From NCBI RefSeq assembly GCF_006442965.1, contig NZ_VFWX01000005.1:186001-250000 (forward strand): a stretch of 64,000 nt of DNA. The letters run 5' to 3'. Positions 1 to 7,446 of the stretch are shown here, one piece after another (position 1 is the first letter of the stretch; every line of letters starts with the position of its first letter). A program made the position numbers and the translations under genes. The DNA comes from Mesorhizobium sp. CU3. GTDB taxonomy: Bacteria; Pseudomonadota; Alphaproteobacteria; Rhizobiales; Rhizobiaceae. The notes beneath the pieces are model-generated. The model had not been told where the DNA came from. It saw only the letters and a list, made by a program, of their open reading frames with translations, and ran no database searches.

Positions 1-1
1 G

Positions 2-139
2 GCCGAGCTCGGCGACCGCGCTGGCCTGGTCGGTGCGGCAAGCCTGATCCTGTGGGAGGGCGAGCCGGGCACGGCGCTGTCGATGGTACAGAACGAAGAG
101 TCGAAGACCGACGGAGCGGCCGACGCCAGAGTCGGATGA
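2..139 (+). CDS. ROK-family sugar kinase/regulator, C-terminal fragment
   Basis: The open frame enters from the left edge and ends at TGA 137-139, giving the last 45 residues. The segment LGDRAGLVGAASLIL resembles the C-terminal helix of ROK sugar kinases and repressors, where a Gly-Asp-x-Ala-Gly-x-x-Gly-Ala-Ala pattern is usual. The tail after it is polar and poorly conserved. ROK proteins either phosphorylate sugars or act as sugar-responsive repressors; the missing N-terminus (helix-turn-helix or not) would decide which. Its place just before a sugar importer fits either role. The identification rests on one short motif. Confidence 0.55.
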   Translation, partial: AELGDRAGLVGAASLILWEGEPGTALSMVQNEESKTDGAADARVG

Positions 140-457
140 TTTCAAGCGTCGGCGTCAGCCTGCGAGGATAAAGCGGAGCGCCTTTCCCATCATCCCGCAG
201 CGACGCACATCAAAATACACTGTGCTGCATTTTAATTCTTGACGTACGTAAAATTTTTCTCGACCATGCGGAAATGCTGACGCGATACCGTCAGCGCTCT
301 GGGAGGAGCAATGCCTGACATAGAAGGAAACCCGAACCGGGTGCGCCTTGCGCGCGCCAGCCGGTTTTTCCAGCGCAAGCGCAGGGGTCGCTTGCGGTCA
401 GGCATGCAGATCGCAGAACAACGAGCCGACAATCAAAAATCCGGAGGAGGAAGACAT
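140..457. other. Intergenic leader before first sugar-import operon
   Basis: This 318-base stretch has no independent gene that I can support. It is AT-richer around 200-265, where the promoter of the importer operon probably lies; a TTGACG at 239-244 could be a -35 box but I see no good -10 at the right distance. An inverted repeat sits at 276-295. A strong Shine-Dalgarno sequence (gggaggagca, 301-310) precedes an ATG at 311 that is in frame with the binding-protein gene starting at 458. Confidence 0.5.
276..295. promoter_or_regulatory. Inverted repeat, candidate operator of importer A
   Basis: A perfect inverted repeat with 7-base arms (gctgacg / cgtcagc) and a 6-base centre lies upstream of the first importer operon. 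It could be an operator or an RNA hairpin in the leader. No regulator can be assigned from the sequence alone. Confidence 0.35.
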
Positions 458-1438
458 ATGCGCATGTTGAATTGCCTGGCGCTCGGCGCCAGCCTGCTTG
501 CCACGACGCTTGCCGCCCATGCCGACGACGCGAAGGTCGCGGCGATCGTCAAAGGGCTCGACAATCCGTTCTTCCAGACCATGCAGAAGGGCATCGAGGA
601 GCAGGCCAAGGCCGACAGCGTCGCAGTCACCGTGCAGGCTGCCGCCAATATGGGCGACGCGACCGGGCAGGCCGACAAGCTGACCGCGATGGCGCTGCAG
701 GATTACGATTGCTACATCGTCAATCCGATCAGCGTCTCCAACCTGGTGCAGGCGCTGGTGCCGGTGGCGCAGAAGAAGAAACCGATCGTCAACATCGACT
801 CGACCATCGACGCCGAACAGGCCAAGGCCGCGGGCTTCGCCGTCTCGACCTATATCGGCACCGACAATGTCGCCGCCGGCGCGCTGGCCGGCGAGGAGAT
901 GCTGAAGCTGGTGCCGAAGGGCTCCAAGGTGGCGCTGATCGCCGGCATCGTCGGCGACGTCGGCTCGAACGCCCGCATCAAGGGCTTCAAGCAGGCCGTC
1001 GAAGGCAAGCTCGAAGTCGTCGTGATGGTGAGCGCCGACTGGGACCGCGAGAAGGCGCTGACCGCCGCCACCGATATCCTGGCCGCCCACCCTGATCTCG
1101 CCGGCTTTTTCGCCGCCAACGACATCATGGCGCTCGGCGTCGAGCGCGCGGTGCAGACCTCCGGCAAGGACGTCAAGGTGATCGGCCTCGACGGCATCGT
1201 CGACGCGCTGAAGTCGGTCGCTGCCGGCGAACTCACCGCCACCGTCGCGCAGTATCCCTATGTGGTCGGCGCGATGGGCGTGGAAGCCTGCAAGGCAGCG
1301 GCGATGGGCAAGGAACTGCCCGCCAACGTGCCGGCGCCGGTGCTCCTGATCAACAAGGACAATGCCGAAGCCTCGCTGAAGAACTTCCCGCGGCCGGGCG
1401 GCGACTATCCCGATCCGCTGCGTGAGATGCTGAAGTGA
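458..1438 (+). CDS. Sugar ABC transporter substrate-binding protein (importer A)
   Basis: This is a 326-residue periplasmic binding protein of the RbsB/type 1 PBP family (Peripla_BP_4). It begins with a typical signal peptide (MRMLNCLALGASLLATTLAAHA), and the mature part opens with the family pattern of a beta strand and then LDNPFFQTMQKG. The start at 458 is preceded by ggaggagg and puts the signal peptide at the N-terminus. An in-frame ATG at 311 also has a strong Shine-Dalgarno but would add 49 basic residues in front of the signal sequence. The gene overlaps the permease by GTGA, so translation is coupled. The ligand is probably a pentose or related sugar acid, inferred only from context. 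Confidence 0.9.
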   Translation: MRMLNCLALGASLLATTLAAHADDAKVAAIVKGLDNPFFQTMQKGIEEQAKADSVAVTVQAAANMGDATGQADKLTAMALQDYDCYIVNPISVSNLVQALVPVAQKKKPIVNIDSTIDAEQAKAAGFAVSTYIGTDNVAAGALAGEEMLKLVPKGSKVALIAGIVGDVGSNARIKGFKQAVEGKLEVVVMVSADWDREKALTAATDILAAHPDLAGFFAANDIMALGVERAVQTSGKDVKVIGLDGIVDALKSVAAGELTATVAQYPYVVGAMGVEACKAAAMGKELPANVPAPVLLINKDNAEASLKNFPRPGGDYPDPLREMLK

Positions 1439-2439
1439 GTCTTCCGACCGATAACGCGCCCGCCAACCCACAGGCGGGCGCGATGGAGGAGAGCCGTTCC
1501 TCCCTTGCGGCTCTCCTCCTCGATCCTTCCTTCTGGGCCGATTGGGCATCCGTCGTCGGCCTGGTCGGCCTCATCATCCTGTTCGGCGTCACCTCGCCGG
1601 TCTTCCTCAGCGTCGCCAATCTGCAGGCGCTGCTGCTTGCCGCCGCGATCCTGGTGGTGCTGTCGATCGGCCAGACCTTCGTCGTGGCGACCTCCGGCAT
1701 CGATCTCTCGCTCGCCGCTTCGGTCATGCTGGGCGCCGTCATCCTCGGCCTGATCCACGCCGCCGGCTTGGGCATCTTCGCCGCCTGCGTCGCGGCGGTC
1801 GCCGCCACCAGCGCAATCGGCCTCCTCAACGGCGTGCTGATCACAACGGGGCGCATTCCCGATTTCGTGGTGACGCTCGGCACGCTTTCCGGCATCACCG
1901 GCCTTGGCCTGATCATCTCGGGCGGCGAGCCGACCATGGTCGGCTCCACCTTCCTGCTCAAGCTCGCCTCAGGCAAATTCGGACCGTTCGGCTATCCGGT
2001 CTGGGTGGCGATCGCGGCGGTGATCATCGCCCATATCGCGCTCTACCACACGCGCTTCGGCGTGCATCTCTTGGCCACCGGCGGCCAGGCCGAAAGCGCT
2101 GCGGCACTCGGCATCCGCACCAACCGGGTGAAGATCGCCGCCTACACGATCTCCGGCTTCTGCGCCGGCATCGCCGCGATCCTGCTTGTCGCGCGCATCG
2201 GCTCGGCCGAGCCGCAGATCAACACCAGCCTGCTGCTCAATTCGGTGGCAGCCGTGGTGCTGGGCGGGGTCAGCCTGTTCGGCGGCCGCGCCAGCATCCT
2301 CGGCCCGGCCATCGGCGCATTGATGCTGACGGCGCTCGTCAACGGACTGACGCTGCTTTCCGTCTCGGCCTTTTACCAACCGCTTGCGGTCGGCGTCATC
2401 GTCGTCCTGGCGGCACTGATCATGCGGTACCAGAAATGA
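1435..2439 (+). CDS. Sugar ABC transporter permease (importer A, RbsC-like)
   Basis: This 334-residue integral membrane protein belongs to the branched-chain/ribose permease family (BPD_transp_2). It has about 8-10 hydrophobic segments, the motif TSGIDLSLAASVMLGA near residue 85-100 and the C-terminal VVLGGVSLFGGRASILGPAIGA motif typical of RbsC/FrcC. It starts with GTG inside the stop of the binding-protein gene and overlaps the ATPase gene by ATGA. A polar N-terminal extension of about 35 residues precedes the first membrane segment. One permease gene per operon implies a homodimeric pore. Confidence 0.9.
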   Translation: MSLPTDNAPANPQAGAMEESRSSLAALLLDPSFWADWASVVGLVGLIILFGVTSPVFLSVANLQALLLAAAILVVLSIGQTFVVATSGIDLSLAASVMLGAVILGLIHAAGLGIFAACVAAVAATSAIGLLNGVLITTGRIPDFVVTLGTLSGITGLGLIISGGEPTMVGSTFLLKLASGKFGPFGYPVWVAIAAVIIAHIALYHTRFGVHLLATGGQAESAAALGIRTNRVKIAAYTISGFCAGIAAILLVARIGSAEPQINTSLLLNSVAAVVLGGVSLFGGRASILGPAIGALMLTALVNGLTLLSVSAFYQPLAVGVIVVLAALIMRYQK

Positions 2440-3200
2440 GCGCGGCCATTCACATCCCGCCCACCGAGGCGATCCTGGCCTGCCAAGGGCTGAGCAAGCA
2501 TTTCGGCGGCATCCGCGCTTTCACCGATGTCGACTTCCAGGCCCGCCGCGGCGAGGTGACGGCGGTGATCGGCGACAACGGCGCCGGCAAATCGACCTTG
2601 ATCCGCTGCCTGGTCGGCGTGCATCAACCCGACGGCGGCGCGATCCATTTCGACGGCCGGCCGCATCCGTTCGCCAATCCGGACGGCGCGCGCAAGGCCG
2701 GCATCGAGACGGTGCACCAGAACCTCGCGCTGATCGACGAATTGACGGTGGCGCAGAACCTCTTCCTCAACCGCGAGATCGTTCGACGCATCGGGCCGTT
2801 CGCGCTGCTGGACCGCAAGGCGATGAAGACGCAGGCGCGCGCCATGCTGTCTAAGCTATCGATCAACGTGCCCTCGGTGGGCCAGCGCGTGCGACGGCTT
2901 TCGGGCGGGCAGCGGCAGGCGATCTCGATCTGCCGCGCCGCCGGCTCCGGCGCCAAGCTGGTGGTGATGGACGAGCCGACCGCCGCGCTCGGCGTGCAGG
3001 AGACGGCCAATGTCGAGGCGCTGATCCGGCGCCTGCGCGAGCAAGGCGTCAGCGTCATCCTGATCAGCCACAATTTCGATCAGGTGCGACGCCTCTCCGA
3101 CCAGATCTGGGTGATGCGCGCCGGCAAGATGGTGGCGACGGTGCGTTCCGCCGAAACCACCGGCAACGAGTTGGTGGCGCTGGTGACCGGCGCGGCCTGA
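2436..3200 (+). CDS. Sugar ABC transporter ATP-binding protein (importer A, FrcA-like)
   Basis: This is a 254-residue single-domain ABC ATPase. It shows Walker A GDNGAGKST (near 44-52), a Q-loop in VHQNLALIDEL, the signature LSGGQRQAI and Walker B LVVMDEPTAAL, followed by an ISHNFDQV switch His. Unlike RbsA (about 500 residues, two domains) it has only one nucleotide-binding domain, as in FrcA-type fructose importers, so two copies should act per transporter. The start at 2436 overlaps the permease stop by ATGA. The open frame extends upstream through the permease in another frame, but this is a shadow. Confidence 0.9.
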   Translation: MSAAIHIPPTEAILACQGLSKHFGGIRAFTDVDFQARRGEVTAVIGDNGAGKSTLIRCLVGVHQPDGGAIHFDGRPHPFANPDGARKAGIETVHQNLALIDELTVAQNLFLNREIVRRIGPFALLDRKAMKTQARAMLSKLSINVPSVGQRVRRLSGGQRQAISICRAAGSGAKLVVMDEPTAALGVQETANVEALIRRLREQGVSVILISHNFDQVRRLSDQIWVMRAGKMVATVRSAETTGNELVALVTGAA

Positions 3201-3247
3201 CGCGCCGCGCTTCATGGAATTTTGAAAACATTGAAAGGAAGTATGCC

Positions 3248-4333
3248 GTGGCGCTGATCCGTGTCGGGCTTGTGGGTCTTGGGGAAGTCGCGCAGTCGAT
3301 CCATCTGCCTGTATTGGCTGACCAGCGCGACCGCTGGGTGATCGCCGGCGTGCATGACGTCTCACTGAACCTGGTGAAACTCGTCACCTCGGAATATGCG
3401 ACCGCCAAGGCCTATGAGAGCGCGGAGGCGCTGATCAATTCGCCGGATATCGACGCGGTCTTCGTGCTCTCTTCCGATGACACGCATAGCCGCTTCGTGC
3501 GCGCCGCGATCCAAGCCAACAAACACATCCTGCTCGAGAAACCGGCCTGCCTGACGGTGCGCGAGATCGACGAGCTGCTGGCGCTGAGCAAGGACTACGG
3601 CAAGACCATCTTCGTCGGCTATATGCGTCGCTACGCGCCGGCCTATCTGGCGGCGCGCGACGAATTGCCGGCGCATGCCGACATCACCCATGTACGCATC
3701 TTCGACCTGATCTCCGAGGGCCGGCATTTCCTGAAGAAAAGCCAGAACGTCCTCTACCCGACCGACATCGATCCGGCGATCCTGTCGCGCGGCGCCAAGG
3801 AGCGCGATACGCTGATCCGCGAGGTGGTGGGCAAGGACGCGTCCGCCGATCTGATGCGCGCCTATCGCGGGCTGACGGCACTATCCTCGCATCACATCTC
3901 GGCGATGCGCGGGCTGATCGGCGAACCGCAGCGCGTGGTCGCGGCGCACCGCACCAATGGCGGTGCCAACACCAGCGTCACCTTCGACTACGGCCATTTC
4001 GCCTGCCTCTATGACGCGGTGGTCGACGATCTCGGCCTGTTCGACGCCATGATCGAGGTGCGCTCCAACACCAAGCGGGTGCGCATCATCTACGACACGC
4101 CCTATATCCGCAGCCTGCCGACGCGGCTGGAGGTGACCGAAGCCGGACCGCTCGGCCCGGTGACCAAGGCGTTCGGGCCGCTCTATGGCGATGCCTTCTC
4201 CAACGAGCTGGAGATCTTCCATCGCCACATCATGGAGGGCACCAGGCCGCTCACCGACCTCGCGGATTCACGCCGGGATCTCGCGCTGATGGCTGAGATC
4301 ATCGAGCGGATGAAGGAGAGCGGCGGGAACTGA
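3248..4333 (+). CDS. Gfo/Idh/MocA-family oxidoreductase
   Basis: This is a 361-residue NAD(P)-dependent sugar or sugar-acid dehydrogenase. The N-terminal Rossmann fold has GLVGLGEVAQ, and the family catalytic motif EKP is at residues 97-99. The C-terminal substrate domain has HHISAMRGL, with His residues in the usual position. It starts at GTG 3248 with aaggaag just upstream. It is the fourth gene of the importer A operon, 47 bases after the ATPase, so it probably acts first on the imported compound. It differs clearly from the ApsD-like enzyme at 17597, so a different substrate or step is likely. The exact reaction cannot be named. Confidence 0.85.
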   Translation: MALIRVGLVGLGEVAQSIHLPVLADQRDRWVIAGVHDVSLNLVKLVTSEYATAKAYESAEALINSPDIDAVFVLSSDDTHSRFVRAAIQANKHILLEKPACLTVREIDELLALSKDYGKTIFVGYMRRYAPAYLAARDELPAHADITHVRIFDLISEGRHFLKKSQNVLYPTDIDPAILSRGAKERDTLIREVVGKDASADLMRAYRGLTALSSHHISAMRGLIGEPQRVVAAHRTNGGANTSVTFDYGHFACLYDAVVDDLGLFDAMIEVRSNTKRVRIIYDTPYIRSLPTRLEVTEAGPLGPVTKAFGPLYGDAFSNELEIFHRHIMEGTRPLTDLADSRRDLALMAEIIERMKESGGN

Positions 4334-4467
4334 GGCCGGACAGATGCCGATACCGCTAACTTCCTGACCTTGGCTATCAATCGAGGACGCACAATTGCCG
4401 CGCTTCCGCCACGGCGGCGATAAAATGCGGACGGCAGGACCGACGTCGCCGCGGCAACATCGGCGGT

Positions 4468-5316
4468 TCACAGCGCGCTACTTTTGGCCGCCTCCAGCGA
4501 GTTCACGAAACGCAGCGAACGCTGCAGCACATCACGAACGGTTGGAATGTCGACGCGGGAATTTCGTCTTTGAGGGTCGCGGCGCAGCGGGCGCTCCAAC
4601 CGCAGTGGCATTTCGATGCTGACCGGAAGCCCCGCAGGCAGCATTGCCCAGTAATCCCGGTAATCGATCGAACCTTCACCGAGGGCACAGAACGACCATC
4701 CTGTATCGCTGCCGACGATGTCCTTCAGATGCGCATGACCAACCGCGTCGACGGCCGCGGCAATGTCTTGCGCCGGCTGCGTTGCCTCGCGGCTGTAGGT
4801 GAAGACATTTCCAGCGTCGTGGTTGAGGCAGACATGGGGCGATCCGATTTCGCGTATGAAGCCTGCTCCCGATCGGACATTGCCAAGCAAGTCGCCCTCG
4901 CCATGTCCGGGGTTCTCCAGCGCAAGGGCAATACCCGCTTGCTCCAGCCTCGGCAGAACGTCATCGATCGCCTTTCGTATGCCCGCCCTCTTCGTCATCG
5001 GCCCAGCATTGGTGATCAGGAAGGATGCGCCAAGACCGGCGGCAAAGCCGATGCGCCGCGACAGCGCCTCCACCGCATCCGGCCCAGACAGGTCGAGATG
5101 GGCCGATACGGCCTTGATGCCAAGGCCGGCCGTTTCCGCCGTCGCCCGCAGCCTCGCGGCATTGGTGCCGGTGAACATGCCCTCATCGAAATCGACATAA
5201 CCGCGAATGAAGGCCGGCTCGACATGCGTGGCGCCGGCCCGCGCGATTTCTTCGATGGCCAGCTCCATCGAATAGCCATCGAAGAGCACGGTCGATACCG
5301 ATATGGTCCTGGGCAT
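4468..5316 (-). CDS. oiaC: Sugar phosphate isomerase/epimerase fold protein, OiaC-like 3-oxo-isoapionate decarboxylase
   Basis: This 282-residue TIM-barrel protein belongs to the xylose isomerase-like/AP endonuclease 2 family. The expected metal ligands are visible: Glu134 in ALENPG, Asp167 in NHDAGN, His194/His196 in GHAHLKD and Glu235 in SIEMP. OiaC, a member of this fold, decarboxylates 3-oxo-isoapionate to L-erythrulose in D-apiose pathways. I propose that role because the next gene in the same transcript is ApnO-like, whose product would be the OiaC substrate, and DhaK/DhaL kinases lie in the same island. The fold is secure; the reaction is inferred, and a plain epimerase cannot be excluded. 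The gene converges with the oxidoreductase at 3248-4333. Confidence 0.6.
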   Translation of the reverse strand: MPRTISVSTVLFDGYSMELAIEEIARAGATHVEPAFIRGYVDFDEGMFTGTNAARLRATAETAGLGIKAVSAHLDLSGPDAVEALSRRIGFAAGLGASFLITNAGPMTKRAGIRKAIDDVLPRLEQAGIALALENPGHGEGDLLGNVRSGAGFIREIGSPHVCLNHDAGNVFTYSREATQPAQDIAAAVDAVGHAHLKDIVGSDTGWSFCALGEGSIDYRDYWAMLPAGLPVSIEMPLRLERPLRRDPQRRNSRVDIPTVRDVLQRSLRFVNSLEAAKSSAL

Positions 5317-5328
5317 CTAAGGCGGCGC

Positions 5329-6174
5329 TCAGGCTCCCTTGCCGTAGACGATCAGCTCGGAGGCTTCCTTCACCTTGGCCGGAGACAGCGCCTCGCGCCA
5401 GTCGTCACGCACGACGACGCCCTTGGCGAAGCGCATCAGGCGCAATGCTGCGTCCGACGGCACCTTCGGCGAGAAGCCGAACCACATGGCGATCTCGACA
5501 TTCAAATGGCCGATCAGGAAGTCGAGAGCGGCTTTTCTGGGAATGCCGTATTTACGCTCGCATTCCTCGACGGCCTCGACCATGGTGTCGACGAAGGGCA
5601 TGGCAATCATTTCGGACAGGCCCGGTTCGAGGATCGCCAGTTGCTCCACCGTGACGCGGTGGCTGTCGATGATCGGCGACCACATCGCCTTGCACACCGC
5701 CTCTCCCAGCGCGTAATGCTCTTCCGGCCCTTGCATCAGGGCGCAGACGATCGACTGCCTGGCGATGCCGCCATGATAGTCGCGGCGCGCCGCCCACTCC
5801 GTCTCCTCGCCGAACAGCGGCGGATGGCAGGGATGGCCGACGAAATAGGTCAGATCTGGCCGATCCTTCGGCAGGTCGCCGGCATAGGGCGCGGCCGCAT
5901 CCAGAATGAGCAACATGGTGCCTGTGGCGAGAATCGGTGACATCTGGCGCGCCACCTGGCCGATGATGTTGTCCGGCAGCGCCATGACCACGACCCTGGC
6001 GCCGGGCAGGCCCTCCTGCATGGTGACGGCCGTGATGTCGGCCTCGGCCAGCCGCGCTCGCCCGGCATCGCCGATTTCCACCGCACGAACGTCGTAGCCC
6101 GCATCGATCAGCTTGCGGGTCACGCGGAAACCCATCTTGCCGCCGGCTCCGAGCACGGCCACCGATGTTGTCAT
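5329..6174 (-). CDS. ApnO-like D-apionate oxidoisomerase paralogue (6-phosphogluconate dehydrogenase-like)
   Basis: This 281-residue protein has an N-terminal Rossmann motif GAGGKMG (residues 9-15) followed by a family-specific central stretch GHPCHPPLF and a helical C-terminal half. It is clearly paralogous to the protein at 12168-12995: both share GAGGKMG, DAAAP, HPCHPP, ALMQGPE and SHRVTVEQ. The family includes ApnO, which oxidises and rearranges D-apionate to 3-oxo-isoapionate. It is 12 bases upstream of the OiaC-like gene in one transcript, under the control region at 6175-6374. Whether it uses D-apionate or a related branched sugar acid is open. Confidence 0.75.
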   Translation of the reverse strand: MTTSVAVLGAGGKMGFRVTRKLIDAGYDVRAVEIGDAGRARLAEADITAVTMQEGLPGARVVVMALPDNIIGQVARQMSPILATGTMLLILDAAAPYAGDLPKDRPDLTYFVGHPCHPPLFGEETEWAARRDYHGGIARQSIVCALMQGPEEHYALGEAVCKAMWSPIIDSHRVTVEQLAILEPGLSEMIAMPFVDTMVEAVEECERKYGIPRKAALDFLIGHLNVEIAMWFGFSPKVPSDAALRLMRFAKGVVVRDDWREALSPAKVKEASELIVYGKGA

Positions 6175-6323
6175 TCGTTCTCTCCCATTTGTCCTGACGG
6201 CCGCCCGACACAGATGCAGCCGAACGCACGCTCAGTGATTGGCGAGTTCCGGGATATGCGCCCCTTCGCCGAGGACCGTCCGCCAAGGCGCCCTTCCAGG
6301 CGAGCGTTAGCATCAAAAACACA

Positions 6324-6337
6324 TTACGTCATCATAT
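6324..6337. promoter_or_regulatory. Candidate operator (TTAYGTCATCATAT box), apnO-like/oiaC promoter
   Basis: The box ttacgtcatcatat lies in the 200-base leader of the minus-strand apnO-like/oiaC transcript. It matches 13 of 14 bases with the reverse complement of 7165-7178, which lies upstream of the adjacent regulator gene. A shared box in both leaders suggests that this regulator controls the operon and itself. The rest of the leader is AT-rich with a run of A around 6352-6358 and holds no gene. Confidence 0.5.
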
Positions 6338-6374
6338 GAGTTTGTCGAGGTAAAAAAATTTGCAATGCGAATGG

Positions 6375-7088
6375 TCAGCCGCCCTCGCCGCTGCTCAGCT
6401 TCGAATAGAGGGCATTGGCGCGGCCGATATGCTCGGCCATCGCAGTGCTGGCAGCGTCCGCGTCGCCGCCGGCGATCGCCTTGTAGATGCGTTCGTGCTC
6501 TTCGATCGTCAGGCGCTCGGCGCCTTTCACCGACACCAGGTCGCGCTTGAACCGGGATAGCCATTCGAGCATTCCCTTGACCACCGCCGCGATCATCGAG
6601 TTGCCGCTCATTTCCGCGATGACAGCATGGAACTCCATGTCGGCCGCCACAAATCGCGCCAGGTCGCCCTTTGCCTCGCGCAAGTGACGCAGCGTCTCGG
6701 CCAGCCGCTCCAAATCCTTGGCGGTGGCGCGGCGCGTGGCGATGCGGACTAGGCCGGTTTCCAGCAAAAGCCTGACTTCCTTAAGTTCTTCCAGGCCTCG
6801 CGAGTTTGTCGCCAGCATCATGACCATCGCCGCTGAGACCTGGTCGACGATCACTTCGGGCGTCGGATTGATGACACGGGCGCGTTCGCCATGGGAGATC
6901 TTGATCAGCCCCATCTGCTGCAGCGTCAGCATGGCTTCCCGGATCGAGGGGCGCCCGACGCCGATCATCGTCATCAGTTCCTTTTCCGACGGCAATTGCG
7001 AACCGGGCGGGAACTCGGACGTCGAAATCGCCGCCATCAGCCGGTCAAGCACCTCCACATACAGTTTCTTCTTCTGGACCGGCTCCAT
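6375..7088 (-). CDS. NanR-like FCD-domain GntR regulator (first copy)
   Basis: This is a 237-residue GntR/FadR-family repressor. The winged helix is in the first 70 residues (LPSEKELMTMIGVGRPSIREAM is interrupted only by typical substitutions), followed by ISHGERARV, a signature of the NanR branch. The FCD ligand domain carries Asp/His metal-site candidates in DMEFHAVIAEMSGN and near EHIGR. I chose ATG at 7088 because ggaggg precedes it; a longer frame to 7226 lacks a ribosome site and adds a Cys-rich, non-family leader. It lies directly upstream of the apnO-like/oiaC genes on the same strand, and boxes at 6324-6337 and 7165-7178 are its likely sites. Confidence 0.85.
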   Translation of the reverse strand: MEPVQKKKLYVEVLDRLMAAISTSEFPPGSQLPSEKELMTMIGVGRPSIREAMLTLQQMGLIKISHGERARVINPTPEVIVDQVSAAMVMMLATNSRGLEELKEVRLLLETGLVRIATRRATAKDLERLAETLRHLREAKGDLARFVAADMEFHAVIAEMSGNSMIAAVVKGMLEWLSRFKRDLVSVKGAERLTIEEHERIYKAIAGGDADAASTAMAEHIGRANALYSKLSSGEGG

Positions 7089-7164
7089 CCGTCCCTCCGT
7101 GACCTCAGCGGCATATCGACCCCGAGTCGCATCCACAGACAAGGGCTTCCAATTGACATTACAT

Positions 7165-7178
7165 ATATGATGACATAA
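7165..7178. promoter_or_regulatory. Candidate operator (TTAYGTCATCATAT box), regulator promoter
   Basis: Read on the minus strand this is ttatgtcatcatat, one base different from the box at 6324-6337. It lies 77 bases upstream of the regulator start at 7088, so autoregulation is likely. The flanks add partial dyad symmetry (atatgatgacat). Confidence 0.5.
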
Positions 7179-7340
7179 CGTCCATGCACAGCCGCATATG
7201 CACTCGATCAGGAAACCGGGATTCACGGATGTGAGCCGGACGAAAGGTTCCGACAGGCCGATCCAGCGCGAGAGTCGCTAGAGCGCGCTTCGCCTCGACA
7301 CCCGCATCGAATGAAGGTTCCGGTGCCGGCTTGCCTATTT

Positions 7341-7370
7341 GGTATGCTGGTATAATATGTACCTGGTATG
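7341..7370. promoter_or_regulatory. GGTATA-type operator cluster, importer B promoter
   Basis: Three GGTAT half-sites occur on the plus strand at 7341, 7349 and 7365, the middle one as ctggtataatatgt (7347-7360). E. coli NanR, a relative of the two regulators here, is known to bind tandem GGTATA hexamers. The tataat at 7351-7356 would also serve as a perfect -10 box, so a bound repressor would block RNA polymerase. Related boxes occur at 12099, 13070 and 21290. Confidence 0.6.
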
Positions 7371-7446
7371 GCGTCTCAGAGAACGCCACCACGGAACGGC
7401 ATGCAAGCCGGCCATGTCGGCCGGTCTTTTGTTGGGAGGAAGTATT

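Larger units (their letters stand above)
7089..7446. other. Divergent regulatory region, nanR-like gene and importer B
   Basis: This 358-base region separates the minus-strand regulator from the plus-strand importer B operon. It carries two distinct boxes: the TTAYGTCATCATAT type near the regulator (7165-7178) and a cluster of GGTAT half-sites (7341-7370) near importer B. A strong Shine-Dalgarno (ggaggaag) lies just before the ATG at 7447. I see no gene in it. Confidence 0.6.

Noticed and set aside
232..432. 66-codon minus-strand frame before importer A
   Set aside because: Low-complexity basic peptide with no ribosome site; overlaps the leader and the possible regulatory hairpin.
398..1549. 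Long minus-strand open frame opposite the first binding-protein gene
   Set aside because: It is a GC-driven shadow: repetitive His/Arg/Asp composition, no family motif, and the plus-strand gene is certain.
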